Notes: generated by a model from the sequence alone, not told the origin. 64,000 nucleotides of DNA from Sphingosinicellaceae bacterium (GCA_019285715.1 CP079108.1:3983001-4047000), one strand, 5' to 3'. Positions 44,991-54,835 are shown, numbered from the stretch's first letter. A program made the numbers and translations.

Positions 44991-45327
44991 CCACGTCAGC
45001 CAACCATGCCGGCCCGGCAAGGCGCACCTGACGGATACCCTCCTGCTCGGCACTCCTGGTCCCTTTTCGTGATCCAGACGATCATATTGATGGACCACTC
45101 GGGCAGGGGCAGATCAAACGCAGCCCCGCTATAAGCTCAATGCGCGTCCTTGCGTCAGCGCGGCAGACCTTGCCACTGATCCAGCTACGCTCGACATGGA
45201 AGAGTGCGCATTCTCATTCTACGACGCACCTGTCGCATACGGTCAGGCATGCCTGTGAAAGATTACAGCGCATGCTTGACGTCTTTGAGCGCAACGCCGC
45301 ATTGCAAACGGCATAAAATAAACAGTT
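44991..45327. other. Non-coding region between IS66 remnant and PEP-CTERM gene
   Basis: No supported gene. It lies immediately downstream of the convergent PEP-CTERM propeller gene and becomes more A/T-rich toward 45300. No perfect terminator is visible. Confidence 0.35.
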
Positions 45328-46833
45328 CTATCGTTCGTAAGCTTTCCCGACCTTGCCGCTGCGGACAAGTTCAGTGCTGCGGCGACGCATGGTGAAACCA
45401 ATCATGCCGAAACCACCGATCATCAGCGCCCAAGTCGCTGGCTCAGGCACCGACGCGGTCACCGATACCAAACCTGTGATATTGAGTTCGGGCAGCAGTC
45501 CCGTGGTTTGTTCCAAGAACGATAATGAAGAACCATCGGCGCCGACGTTATAAACATTTATACCCCCCTTCTGACCAAGCAGCTGGTAGATGTATCTGCC
45601 ATCGGCGCTTACCGCGATATCGTCGAACAGATCCGCGTTGACGAATGGGTCGGGGAGGCCGGGAACCGCGGGAATGCCAACAGCGGCGCGGTCGTCGATC
45701 AAAGTCGCAATGCCGTCGGCGTCCAATTTGAAACTAGAAATTGCGGCGTCCGCCGCACTCGCCGTCCAAAATGTCCGGCCATCGGGCGAAATGATGACCC
45801 AGCATGTGCTGACCGGTCCACCGGTCAGGCTCGGGCCGGTCTTGAAAAGACCTGTAAGAACATCCTGAGAGAGAGGTGTCATCGAGCCATCGGCGTTCAA
45901 TTTCCATGTCGATACAGAACCTGTCTGAAGTTGTTCTAGCCCGCCAAGAATGCCGTCGGGTTGGATTTCGCGAGATTCGGTCGCGACAATGATCTCGGCA
46001 CCGCCCCGCTTGACGATGTCAAAACCGATTGTCGACGGCAGATTGCGCCCGGTCGGACTGCCCGGCAAAGTCGATATGACGGTACCCTGCGCCCCAGCAG
46101 TCAGATTGCCGTCCGCCTGCACGCCGAAGCTCTGCAGTTGCGACAAACTTTGCTCAGGAAGCAGGGCTCCGCCTGCGTTCTGTCCTGAAGCAAGGACGTG
46201 CTTGCCATCTGTTGAGAACACGACATTTGCTGGACGAACACCGAGTTCGCGGGTCGAGCCTGCGATTGGCGTCAGCATGCCTGTGGTCTTGTCAAGCCTA
46301 AGGCCGGTGATGTTGCCGCTTTGATCAGAAATCGAAGTATACTTGCCATCGGTGTCGGCATTAGAGACGTAAACAAGTCCGTTACGGTAGGCAATGCTGT
46401 TCGGGCCAACTCCGCCGGTCGATACGGTGTTGACGAGTGACAGGCTGAAATCGCGATTCACCCGAAGGGACGAGATCGTATTGCTGCCAGCATTGACAGC
46501 CAAGATAAACCGGTTGTCGGCATTAAACACGGCATCGGAACCGGCAAGCGGATCGTTGGTAGTGCCGGGCGCCAAAATGCCGCCCAGACCGCCAGTCGCA
46601 TAGTTGCCGATCGGTGTGAGTGTGCCGTTGGCATTACGGCCAAATGCGGAGAGCGAATTACCGTCAAGCTTGTTAGTTCCGGCGTAGACGGCACCGGAGA
46701 ACGTCGCAGCGGCTGCATTGCCCGACCATCCTATGGTGAGCGCTATACCTGCAAAAAACGCGAATTCGAGATTTCGATATCTTGATATTCGTTCGCACTT
46801 CGCAATCACAGACGAGGCTGACATGCTTGTCAT
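45328..46833 (-). CDS. PEP-CTERM-anchored lactonase-type beta-propeller protein
   Basis: A 501-residue exported propeller. After an N-terminal hydrophobic signal (FAFFAGIALTIGWSGNAAAA), blades repeat as GSNTISSLRVNRDFSLSLV, GRTFWTASAADAAISSFKLD and DGRYIYQLLGQKGGINVYNV. The C-terminus is a textbook PEP-CTERM sorting tag: VPEPATWALMIGGFGMIGFT followed by MRRRS, which is processed by exosortase in this group. It resembles the 6463 propeller in blade type but has the anchor. ATG 46833 is used; upstream in-frame codons are not signal-like. No ribosome-binding site stands out. Confidence 0.85.
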   Translation of the reverse strand: MTSMSASSVIAKCERISRYRNLEFAFFAGIALTIGWSGNAAAATFSGAVYAGTNKLDGNSLSAFGRNANGTLTPIGNYATGGLGGILAPGTTNDPLAGSDAVFNADNRFILAVNAGSNTISSLRVNRDFSLSLVNTVSTGGVGPNSIAYRNGLVYVSNADTDGKYTSISDQSGNITGLRLDKTTGMLTPIAGSTRELGVRPANVVFSTDGKHVLASGQNAGGALLPEQSLSQLQSFGVQADGNLTAGAQGTVISTLPGSPTGRNLPSTIGFDIVKRGGAEIIVATESREIQPDGILGGLEQLQTGSVSTWKLNADGSMTPLSQDVLTGLFKTGPSLTGGPVSTCWVIISPDGRTFWTASAADAAISSFKLDADGIATLIDDRAAVGIPAVPGLPDPFVNADLFDDIAVSADGRYIYQLLGQKGGINVYNVGADGSSLSFLEQTTGLLPELNITGLVSVTASVPEPATWALMIGGFGMIGFTMRRRSTELVRSGKVGKAYER

Positions 46834-46996
46834 AACGAGGACCCTAGCTTGATTGATGATTTCAAGACTACGCTTGCTGTCTATTGTCGATTCGAAAACC
46901 TGTGAAGTCAAAGTGGCGTTCCAAACAGACAATATGAACATATCGGATTTGGCAATCGAAGATAAAATCAAGCAAAGATGCGCGACGGCGAAGCCC

Positions 46997-47270
46997 GCTA
47001 CCCGGGTCCACGCCACACGCCTGATGAACTATGATTGTGCCTGGACGCTCGATGAGGGACACGACGTCCGGCTCGAGATCTCGATGATCAAGGCGGACGC
47101 GACCGGTCTGGTTTAACGATCGTCGACCGCGACATGCAACACCACTACGCGATGGGCCTGCGCGCGAGCTGCAGTTACACTTGATGGCTTCGAAGTTGCG
47201 GACGATGCGAATTTGGGACGGCCCGACCGAACTCCACCGGACGGTCGTGGCAGGCAATTTGCTATGTTGA
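46997..47270 (+). pseudogene. Acyl-CoA dehydrogenase C-terminal remnant
   Basis: Three blocks in changing frames match the C-terminal helical domain of acyl-CoA dehydrogenases in order: ATRVHATRLMNYDCAWTLDE with HDVRLEISMIKADAT (46997-47113), IVDRDMQHHYAMGL (47119-47160) and MRIWDGPTELHRTVVAGNLL (47205-47267) ending at a TGA. Frameshifts and a deletion separate the blocks, and the N-terminal two thirds are missing. It is a dead fragment. Confidence 0.75.
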
Positions 47271-47722
47271 CGTCCGTCAACCGAAGCCCAGAGATGAACG
47301 TGCGCAAGCTACTTGCGTCGACTATGCCGGCAGCTTGGCCTTGATCTCGCATTTCCACCGTTGAGGCATTGCGCTGCGCTTCCGTACTGTCCGTGGCTCC
47401 GCTTCGTCGTCCAGCGGCACCAGCGGTACGCCCAGGCAGACGCTCTTGGCGCGAAGCACCTAGCACCACTCGCGGATCAACTGTTTGTAGACGGTCTCGA
47501 CCTTACGGATCCTACGGTCCGGGTCGTGGAGACCGCGACGTTGATCCGACCGTTGTCCTCGCACGACGGGTGTCTCAGTTGAGCTGATCGGTCAGGAATT
47601 ATAAGGTGGAGCCGGTTATCGGCACGCCGTTGCTGCGCACTTGGATGACGTTGGCCCATTCCGTGCGGAGCCATTTACCGCCTCGTCCCCACCTGGCCCC
47701 TCGTTGCGCTATACCCTGGCCG
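47271..47722. other. Gene-poor stretch downstream of acyl-CoA dehydrogenase remnant
   Basis: I see no intact gene or recognisable domain on either strand here. Given the neighbouring fragment it may be further decayed coding sequence. Confidence 0.35.
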
Positions 47723-49228
47723 TCAGTCCGCCGTGGGACCGCCTGCTCGCCCTTCATTTATTCTGGTGTCGTGATCCGACTGATGCGCTTTGCGCCGCCG
47801 ACGGTTCAGGAACACGAGCAGCCAGCCACTCAGCAGTACGGCCGTGCCGATGTACCAGGCGTTGTATTTGGCGGACGGGTCTGACGACGAGATGCCCGCC
47901 GAATACGCGACATAGGCAAGCATGACGAGCGCCAGCGTGGGAAGAAGCGACAAGGCCGAAGCCGTCAAACGAAGATGCTTCGACCATACGAGCCGAATGT
48001 ACGCAGCGAGCATCGCCACATAGGACAGCACCAGCGTGATCGTGAAAGTGTCGATATACCAGACAAGATTCGCGATTGGCCGGAGCCAGACTGCGATGAC
48101 GCCTGCAAACGCTAGGCCGAAAATCGCGTTGGAAGGTGCTTGATGACGATTGACTCGGCAAACCTTCGCCGGAAGATGTCCTTCTTCTCCCATACGGTAC
48201 AATGTCCGTGCGCCTGAGTTGAGCGACGCCTGCATGCCCGCGAAGCTGGACGTAACGACGACTAGAGACGCAATCCATGTGAGCGAGTGTGGCAGATAGA
48301 CCGCAGCGACGGATGCGATTGGACTGTCACCCGGCGTCGCGCTTGCCTTGATCAGCTCTGGTATCGGGACGGCGAACTGCCATCCGATTGCCGCGAGACT
48401 ATAGACGACGAGCGCCAGACAGAGGACCAAGACCAGCGACCGCTGAACGGTACGTACCGGCACCTTGGACTCTTCGATGAAGTTGATCGCCGAGTCAAAG
48501 TTCGCGAGCATGAAGACACCGAATAGGATACCTTGACCAACCGCCATCAAGTCACCTGCTGCGCCGATTGAATAGAGCGACAGGACAGGTATGTCGTGGA
48601 CCTGAGGAGCGATGAGGCCACAAAGACCGAGACCGGCAACGACGAAGATCTCGAACGCGAGCAGCACTCCCGCGATTTTAGCCGTCAATTCCACGCCGAA
48701 ATTGCTGATTACCGAGAACACGACCAGCATCACCGTGCCGGTGATCCGCGCTTGGTAGTCCCCGGCCAGGGAAGGGAAGAGCGCTTGGATATACTGGGCA
48801 CCTATGACTGCGGTGAGCGGAGCGGTGGTCGCGGCCATGACGGTATAGGTCCAACCCAGAATCGTAGCGGCACCGGGGTGGACGAAACGCTCGGTAAAGG
48901 TGAAGACGCCGCCGGCCGAAGGCGCTGCCCGCACCAGGCGGATCAGACAGAATGCCAAAACGCACATGGGAAACAAGAACGCAATCAGGATTGAAAGCGG
49001 CGCTGCGTGCCCGACTACTCCATAGATTAGGGGAATTGCGGAAGCCGCGATATACCCGGGAGCGTTAAAGGCGAACGCCGCCAGCGTGACGTCGTAGGTG
49101 TTCAGTCGACCCTTCTTCAAAGTGGTTTCGACTTCCGTGATGGACCCGCCTTGGTCATAGCCGGTCAGATCGTTGAACGTCGTCGCGCGTACTTGGTCGG
49201 CATTGCTCCGCTTACGTTCACGGGTCAT
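47723..49228 (-). CDS. APC-family amino acid/amine permease
   Basis: A 501-residue inner-membrane transporter with about 12 to 14 helices. The first helices contain TLAAFAFNAPGYIAASAIPL and the conserved SAGGVFTFTERFVHPGAATI region. Helix 8 and neighbours include SLTWIASLVVVTSSFAGMQA and ARTLYRMGEEGHLPAKVCRV, typical of APC permeases. AGGAG lies just upstream of ATG 49228. It is downstream of a VOC-family protein by 59 bases on the same strand and probably shares its transcript. The substrate is unknown. Confidence 0.85.
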   Translation of the reverse strand: MTRERKRSNADQVRATTFNDLTGYDQGGSITEVETTLKKGRLNTYDVTLAAFAFNAPGYIAASAIPLIYGVVGHAAPLSILIAFLFPMCVLAFCLIRLVRAAPSAGGVFTFTERFVHPGAATILGWTYTVMAATTAPLTAVIGAQYIQALFPSLAGDYQARITGTVMLVVFSVISNFGVELTAKIAGVLLAFEIFVVAGLGLCGLIAPQVHDIPVLSLYSIGAAGDLMAVGQGILFGVFMLANFDSAINFIEESKVPVRTVQRSLVLVLCLALVVYSLAAIGWQFAVPIPELIKASATPGDSPIASVAAVYLPHSLTWIASLVVVTSSFAGMQASLNSGARTLYRMGEEGHLPAKVCRVNRHQAPSNAIFGLAFAGVIAVWLRPIANLVWYIDTFTITLVLSYVAMLAAYIRLVWSKHLRLTASALSLLPTLALVMLAYVAYSAGISSSDPSAKYNAWYIGTAVLLSGWLLVFLNRRRRKAHQSDHDTRINEGRAGGPTAD

Positions 49229-49287
49229 CTTCTGCTCCTCGGCGCGAAGTTAGGTTGCCGCCTGCGACCCCGTCGATGGTGACGCGA

Positions 49288-49842
49288 CTACGGCTTGGCC
49301 GGATACCATCTGTCCGGCTCGGGGTAGGTCCAGTCGCCAGGAAAGACATAGGTCTCGAAGCACGTCGTGGTGGCGTCTTCGGTGCCGAAGAAGGCGAAGT
49401 GGTTCGCACCCATCCAGCTACCCGACTGAATCAGCTTGAATCCCCGCCGAGCGAATTCTTCAAGCCGCGCTTCGAACGGAATGTCATTGCAGTCATGAGC
49501 AGTGTGGTGGATTCCCTCCCCATGCTGATCCAGGAAGTCACGGAAGATGGTATCTCCTGAGACAGGCTCGATGACTTCCCAGATCATGTCACCCATCTCC
49601 GCGAAGCAAACCGTCAGTACGAACTCACTGGGTCTCCCTTGATAGGTCTGATCGGTCGTGTTTTCGGGGCTGAACGTGAACACCTGCCATGGGCCTATAC
49701 CGAGGCGCCATAGACCCTCCATGCATCGACGGTGATCTCGGGTGACGATGCAGGTCTCTACCATCTTGCCTAGGAACGTCATGCGCTCGACAGATATCTC
49801 GGCCGGTCCGCTGCTTTCCAAAAACTCGGGCTGGTGGGCCAT
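49288..49842 (-). CDS. VOC-superfamily (glyoxalase/dioxygenase fold) protein
   Basis: A 184-residue protein with paired beta-alpha-beta-beta-beta modules. The first, VETCIVTRDHRRCMEGLWRL followed by FVLTVCFAEMGDMIWEVIEP, contributes a possible metal Glu. The second starts with GIHHTAHDCNDIPFEARLEE, whose His could be a metal ligand, and GANHFAFFGTEDATTTCFET. The layout resembles methylmalonyl-CoA epimerase/glyoxalase-like enzymes. The function is not assignable beyond the superfamily. It precedes the APC permease in transcription order and may act on the imported compound. Confidence 0.75.
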   Translation of the reverse strand: MAHQPEFLESSGPAEISVERMTFLGKMVETCIVTRDHRRCMEGLWRLGIGPWQVFTFSPENTTDQTYQGRPSEFVLTVCFAEMGDMIWEVIEPVSGDTIFRDFLDQHGEGIHHTAHDCNDIPFEARLEEFARRGFKLIQSGSWMGANHFAFFGTEDATTTCFETYVFPGDWTYPEPDRWYPAKP

Positions 49843-50099
49843 GGCGTCAACTCTCTAGAGACGAGGTCGGCAGGTCGATTGCGTCGAGCCCAGCGCCAGG
49901 CTTCATCGGCATATCGGGAAGCGCCTAGACAGGATGATCCCGGGTGAAGCTCAGTATCAGCAAAAGGCGTTGCCCAAGCTTAACCAGTTTAAGCGACCGC
50001 CACGGCCCGAGACCCTGCGGGGGTCAGTCGGAGATCGGCCCGCCGCCTCTAATGTTTCTACCACGGCGGTCGACCGGCTCGGTGACGCCGGGCCGACGG

Positions 50100-50372
50100 T
50101 TACCGGTACTTGGCCCCCGGGACGAGAGGCGGACGTCCCCGCTCGCGCGCAACGCGAGCGCGCTCCGCTTCGGGGGTATGCTTCGGGACCCGGTCCCCGG
50201 CTATGATATTGGTGCCGCTGTCGAACTCGTCGTCGCCATGGCGACCGGCGTCCTCCCGCTGGCCGCTCACCTCCAGATGAGGCTGTGGTGACATCGGCTT
50301 GCCGGATGGTGTAGCCGTCGGATCCACCGCTGGCAGATCGTCGGCGGCATCGCTGCGGACCATCCCGTTCAC
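50100..50372 (-). CDS. Small acidic hypothetical protein
   Basis: A 90-residue hydrophilic, probably disordered protein containing DDLPAVDPTATPSGKPMSPQ, DEFDSGTNIIAGDRVP and EAERARVARERGRP. It is supported by an AGGAG eight bases before GTG 50372 and by a composition unlike random frames in this region. No domain or function is recognised. It is isolated between the VOC gene and the hydrolase-OsmC gene. Confidence 0.5.
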   Translation of the reverse strand: MNGMVRSDAADDLPAVDPTATPSGKPMSPQPHLEVSGQREDAGRHGDDEFDSGTNIIAGDRVPKHTPEAERARVARERGRPPLVPGAKYR

Positions 50373-50787
50373 GAGATCATCTCCTGTTCAAGGGATCCGG
50401 TCCGCGAAGCACCTTCCGATGGCTTGCGGTTCGGAGTTGTCGGCATGCGCCAAATCATCGCGAGGTGCATCAAGCCGGCGACCGCGACACGGCCCCGACG
50501 CATGACGCCGGCGAGGCGAATAGGCGGTACGCGACCCAGGTGCCGCCGAAACCAACGTGAGGTCCAGATCGACCGACGGTAGGGTCGGGTCAGCGGTCGC
50601 CTTGCGCGAAAACATGCCGCGTTCGGCAGGACAGATCATCGAACAAGGGCGCGTGCTAGCACCGCGTTCGAACGACTGGCCGGACGACGGTCCGGACATG
50701 CGCTGCGCGAAGATCGACGCCGGGCGGCTGGGGATACGTTCGAAAGGCGGTCCATACGCCTCGCATCGGGGAGGAAGGCGCTGAAGA
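50373..50787. other. Non-coding region
   Basis: No gene is supported. Open frames on both strands have no ribosome-binding site or recognisable motif. Confidence 0.35.
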
Positions 50788-52107
50788 TCAGGCATGCTCG
50801 CCCGTCCCCCTTCTCCGGTCGGCTGCGAGGGCTCTCAGGGCTTCATTTAGGTCGCCATCGGTGCAGGCCTCAACGACTCGCCGAGCGTGGTCTCCTGGAA
50901 TGTCGGGTGTTCCATCGTCGTGTACGCCGTCGATGATGCGACCGGTCGTCACCATCGCACCATCGGTAAGGGTGCGATGGACTGGACAGCGATCAGCGAT
51001 CTCAAGCAGCCGGGCCTGCTGATCTTCGTCGATCCCGCCCTCGAAACCGATTCGCCGGGAAAAGGTCTCGCGCGCCGCGCCGTGCCTGCCCGTATGCCCC
51101 ACCTCGACGATCGTCCGATCTAGGGACCATCCTTTGCGATCAGCGTACATCCGGCACGTCATCGCTGTGCACGCGCCAAGACCTGCGGCGATCAGGTCGT
51201 AGGGCGACGGCCCAGAACCCAGCCCTCCAACGCTCACCGGCTCATCGACGAGAAAACTGGCGGAGGGGCCGACGACCCTCACTTGGAACCTGCCCATGCC
51301 AGTTTCCTCGACGCGGAGGCCACGCACGGGAGCCACCGGGTCCGTGACCGCGGCGTCGAGATATCGGCGGGACCACGCACCGATCACCTCTGCGGCGTAG
51401 GCGGCGTCATTCTCTTTTCGGAGTAGATGATCGGCGTGATCGAGCGAGACGAAGCTCTTCGGGTGACGGGCTGCCAGGAAGATTTCGGAGGCGTTCGCGA
51501 TGGAAACGATTTCATCCAGAGGTGAATGCAGGATCAGCAAGGCCCGGCCCAGTTCGGCGATACGAGGCTGCTGATGCTGAGCACGGATGTCCTCGACGAA
51601 GCTGGACCCCAAGCAGAACTCGCGGCTGCCGATCGAGACGGGGACACGACCGTCGCCTGCCACGTTGTCCAGCACGGTGCCAAGATGGGTAAGAACGTGC
51701 TCGGCGTCGAAAGGAGTGCCGATGACCACGACCGCCTTGACTTCATCGAGCGCGCCAGCCGCAGCCAGCACGGCAGCCCCCCCGAAACTGTGACCTATCA
51801 GGAGCTGAGGTGCCATCGCCGCGCGTGCCATCGCGGTCGCTGCCGACACGATGTCGCGAACATCACCAGACAATCCGCGCCCGAACTCGCCCTCGCTCTC
51901 GCCAAGACCGGTGAAGTCGAAGCGAAGGACGCCGATACCGACCTTTGCAAGCGACCGGCTCACCCTGACCGCGGCGAGCGAGGATTTGTCGCAGGTGAAG
52001 CAATGCGCGAAGATGGCGTAGGCGTGGATGGGTACGGATCCCGTCTCAAGGATCCCTGAAAGGCGATGACCTGCTTCGTTGTTGAAGGCGAATTTGGTGC
52101 TGGCCAC
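50788..52107 (-). CDS. Alpha/beta hydrolase-OsmC fusion protein
   Basis: A 439-residue bifunctional protein. Residues 1-255 are an alpha/beta hydrolase (AIFAHCFTCDKSSLAAVRVS, nucleophile elbow LLIGHSFGGAAVLAAAGALD, DHADHLL with His). Residues about 265-405 are an OsmC/Ohr-like peroxiredoxin domain, with LGSGPSPYDLIAAGLGACTA MTCR carrying one redox Cys and ADRCPVHRTL the other. OsmC proteins reduce organic hydroperoxides. The fused form is a known domain pair. It is transcribed away from the DUF417/Crp cluster with a 602-base divergent region between them. Confidence 0.9.
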   Translation of the reverse strand: MASTKFAFNNEAGHRLSGILETGSVPIHAYAIFAHCFTCDKSSLAAVRVSRSLAKVGIGVLRFDFTGLGESEGEFGRGLSGDVRDIVSAATAMARAAMAPQLLIGHSFGGAAVLAAAGALDEVKAVVVIGTPFDAEHVLTHLGTVLDNVAGDGRVPVSIGSREFCLGSSFVEDIRAQHQQPRIAELGRALLILHSPLDEIVSIANASEIFLAARHPKSFVSLDHADHLLRKENDAAYAAEVIGAWSRRYLDAAVTDPVAPVRGLRVEETGMGRFQVRVVGPSASFLVDEPVSVGGLGSGPSPYDLIAAGLGACTAMTCRMYADRKGWSLDRTIVEVGHTGRHGAARETFSRRIGFEGGIDEDQQARLLEIADRCPVHRTLTDGAMVTTGRIIDGVHDDGTPDIPGDHARRVVEACTDGDLNEALRALAADRRRGTGEHA

Positions 52108-52709
52108 TGCTTTCGATGCGCTCCGGTCCGATTAGCCGATCGGCTTCATACGCTCATCGACCTCGAGCGCGACTCCACCCCTACAGTGCGGCTGGGTGAC
52201 CAGGCAATCGTGGACGACCAGAGCAGATCAATAATCCGAGCCGAACTGGGTCCTTTGCTAGCACTTTCGAGCCTTTCCTGCTGCTTAATCGCGCAAAGGC
52301 CGGTTTGCATATCGAAGTTCAATTCCAGCATGATACCAAATTCTTGGAACGATACGATGAGGCTCCTACGCTGAGTACTTTGGTAGTCTTAACCTCGCCC
52401 TTGAAAGTCTGCGATGACGGATAGCTTGACCTCGATTCGGCGTGCCGTGGACATCGATTCGGCAGTTGCCGCCGCTACGGCCGCGTACATCATGCGGTCG
52501 ACACTCGGCGGAACGCCTCCGAAACGTGGTCTTGTCGGCCCGTTCCGGGCGTCGCCGGTAAGTCGAGGCCGGCTCGGAGCAACCACCGGCCGTGCTACCG
52601 ACCCGCGTCCGGATGCATCGCGGCGCTCGGTATTGCGGAGCGCCATCTCCTCACCGCCCGATCGTCGTCGCCGCGATGGCCCGGCCGGTGCAGAACGAAG
52701 GAAAACGTC
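52108..52709. other. Divergent intergenic region (OsmC fusion / DUF417)
   Basis: This 602-base gap has no convincing gene. A 99-codon frame at 52414-52713 is Arg/Pro/Ser-rich and overlaps the start of the DUF417 gene, so I treat it as spurious. Promoters for both flanking genes should lie here. I found no obvious Crp/Fnr palindrome. Confidence 0.4.
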
Positions 52710-53246
52710 ATGAATCCTACCAGCACCGCCACCGCAGAGACGCAGACCGAACCTGAGATCCAGATGGCCGCACACGGACTCGGCGCGACCGTCGCGAGGA
52801 TCGGAGGCTGGACCATCACAGTCGCACTCACGATCATCTTCCTATGGTTCGGGGGCATGAAGTTCACGCCGTTCGAGGCGGAGGGCCTCGTCCCGATCAT
52901 CTCCAACAATCCCCTGATCTCATGGCTGTACACGCTCTTCGGCGTACAGGGCGGAGCAAGGTTCCTAGGCGTGTTCGAAATCGTCACGGGCCTGCTGATC
53001 GCTGCGCGGTTCGTGGATCCTCGTGCTTCGGTGCTCGGCGGAGCGATGGGTGCTTGGTCGTTCGTCCTCACCTTAAGCTGCATCTTCACGACGCCTGGTG
53101 TCATCGCGGCGGGCCACGAGGGCACGTTGAACCTGTCGACGGCGCCCGGGGCATTCCTGCTCAAGGACATCGTCCTGTTCGCGGCTTGTCTATGGTTGAT
53201 TGGCAATTCTCTGTTGGAAGCTAGCGACCATCGGCGCCTGCGCTGA
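52710..53246 (+). CDS. DUF417 (YkgB/RclC-type) membrane protein 1
   Basis: A 178-residue inner-membrane protein with four predicted helices: WTITVALTIIFLWFGGMKFT, FLGVFEIVTGLLIAARF, GAWSFVLTLSCIFTTPGV and FLLKDIVLFAACLWLIG. The GGMKFTPFEAEGLVPIISNN segment and GAFLLKDIV are the DUF417 signatures. In E. coli the relative RclC belongs to the reactive-chlorine response; the biochemical role is unknown. A second paralogue follows 211 bases later, then a Crp/Fnr regulator. Confidence 0.85.
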   Translation: MNPTSTATAETQTEPEIQMAAHGLGATVARIGGWTITVALTIIFLWFGGMKFTPFEAEGLVPIISNNPLISWLYTLFGVQGGARFLGVFEIVTGLLIAARFVDPRASVLGGAMGAWSFVLTLSCIFTTPGVIAAGHEGTLNLSTAPGAFLLKDIVLFAACLWLIGNSLLEASDHRRLR

Positions 53247-53457
53247 CGGATCGCCGGGCCGCGCGTCGCTCCCCCCTCCCCCGGCGCGCGGTCCGAAACG
53301 TCGACTCGATTGTTATCCGAGCCACCTCGAAGGTTGCCTACGAGCGGCTCGAGGTCCGCCACTGACACGTGACACTCAAAGGGCCGCCGGAGATCGGGTA
53401 ACGGGCGAAGTCACCCCCTTTGCGCTGCAATGGATCAGTCTGGAACAAGGAACGACC

Positions 53458-53991
53458 ATGACGTCAGACCTCAGGGATCCATCGTCGCCGTTCAAACGGT
53501 TCGCTGAGCATCTGCTGCGCGGTGCCCTCGTTGCGGTCTTTCTGATTTTTGGCCTCCAGAAGTTTTCGCCGATAGAGGCCAAGGGCATCGCTCCCTTGGT
53601 GAGCAACAGCCCACTCACCTCATGGCTGAACGTACTAGGCGTCGATGGCGCCAGCATGGTGATTGGCGCGTCCGAATTGACCTTCGGTACCCTGCTGGCT
53701 GTTGGCTTCTGGCGAGCAGGATCAAAACTTGCTCTGGCGGGTGCGGCTGGATCGTGTGTGACCTTTCTCACCACGCTCAGCTTCCTCCTGACCACCCCTG
53801 GGGTATTCGCGTCCAACGCGGCCCCGGTGATGTCGGCGGACGGCTTGTTCTTGGTGAAGGACATTGTCCTGCTCGCAACGTCGGTACTGATGCTTTCAAT
53901 AGGTCTGGCTCAATATGGCGCGAACCGGGTGCCTGCGCCGCGCGCCGACCTCTCCGCCATGCTGACGTCGCGGGAGACTGTTGGTGAATAA
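53458..53991 (+). CDS. DUF417 (YkgB/RclC-type) membrane protein 2
   Basis: A 177-residue paralogue of the preceding gene with the same architecture: LVAVFLIFGLQKFSPIEAKG, IAPLVSNSPLTSWLNVLGV, SCVTFLTTLSFLLTTPGVFA and DGLFLVKDIVLLATSVLML. GLQKFSPIEAKGI corresponds to GGMKFTPFEAEGL in copy 1. ATG 53458 has AAGG at seven to eight bases and matches the family's N-terminus; the frame open to 53200 overlaps copy 1. The stop overlaps the start of the regulator gene. Confidence 0.85.
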   Translation: MTSDLRDPSSPFKRFAEHLLRGALVAVFLIFGLQKFSPIEAKGIAPLVSNSPLTSWLNVLGVDGASMVIGASELTFGTLLAVGFWRAGSKLALAGAAGSCVTFLTTLSFLLTTPGVFASNAAPVMSADGLFLVKDIVLLATSVLMLSIGLAQYGANRVPAPRADLSAMLTSRETVGE

Positions 53992-54835
53992 CTCGACGAC
54001 ATGGTTACGTGAACTCGGGCGTAGGCTCGAACCCACGCGGCTGCAGGACGACGGCGCCAACCCGCTGGTCCGCAAGTTGTCCCACTTCGCGCAACTGTCG
54101 CAACTGGACCGCGACGTCCTGGACGCGCTCGTCCGTGATGAGGAGTGCTTCCCGTCGGATGTCGACTTGGCAACCGAAGGGAATGCACCCCGGTCGATGT
54201 TTATCGTGAAGGAGGGCATGGCGGTTCGCTACCGCTCGCTTCCCGACGGGGGGCGGCAGATCATCACCTTCCTCCTTCCCGGAGATCTATGCGACGCCCA
54301 CGCGTTCCTGCTTCGCTCGATGGATCACTCGATCGGTACGCTGACCCCGGTGCGGATCGCGCCGATCTCACGCGACAGCATGATGGACACCTTTGCACGC
54401 CGACCACGTCTTTCCGCCGCGCTTTGGTGGAGTTCGATGCAGGAGGAGGCGATGCTCCGCGAGCGCATCGTTTCGCTGGGACGCCGCGATGCTCGGGGAC
54501 GCATTGCATACCTCCTTTGCGAACTTCTCTGGCGCCACGCCGCAGTCGGTCTCGCGGACGGCAACCGATTTCAATACCCGCTTACCCAGACCGAGCTTGG
54601 CGACACCCTCGGCATCACGCCCGTTCACGTGAACCGGATCCTAAAAGAGTATCGGCTACAGGGTCTGATCTCGATGGAGCGCCGGATGATTCACCTCGTC
54701 GACGTCCGCAGTCTTCAAGGCATCGCCTGCTTCGATGAGAGCTATCTGCAGCTACGCGGAGCGACCGCCGACGTGGCCCACTACTTCGACGAATTGGAAC
54801 GTCGCGAACCCCCAGCCCTACGGGTGCTAGCCTGA
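53984..54835 (+). CDS. Crp/Fnr-family transcriptional regulator
   Basis: A 283-residue regulator. The N-terminal cyclic-nucleotide-binding-type barrel (SMFIVKEGMAVRYRSLPDGG and IITFLLPGDLCDAHAFLLRS) has no cluster of N-terminal cysteines, so it is not an Fnr iron-sulfur sensor. The C-terminal winged helix has YPLTQTELGDTLGITPVHVN and RILKEYRLQGLI. GTG 53984 overlaps the DUF417 stop by eight bases, so it is coupled to the pair and probably controls it. The effector is unknown. Confidence 0.87.
   Translation: MNNSTTWLRELGRRLEPTRLQDDGANPLVRKLSHFAQLSQLDRDVLDALVRDEECFPSDVDLATEGNAPRSMFIVKEGMAVRYRSLPDGGRQIITFLLPGDLCDAHAFLLRSMDHSIGTLTPVRIAPISRDSMMDTFARRPRLSAALWWSSMQEEAMLRERIVSLGRRDARGRIAYLLCELLWRHAAVGLADGNRFQYPLTQTELGDTLGITPVHVNRILKEYRLQGLISMERRMIHLVDVRSLQGIACFDESYLQLRGATADVAHYFDELERREPPALRVLA

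Noticed and set aside
52414-52713. 99-codon plus-strand frame before the first DUF417 gene
   Set aside because: It has Arg/Pro/Ser-rich composition, no ribosome-binding site, and ends overlapping the DUF417 start.
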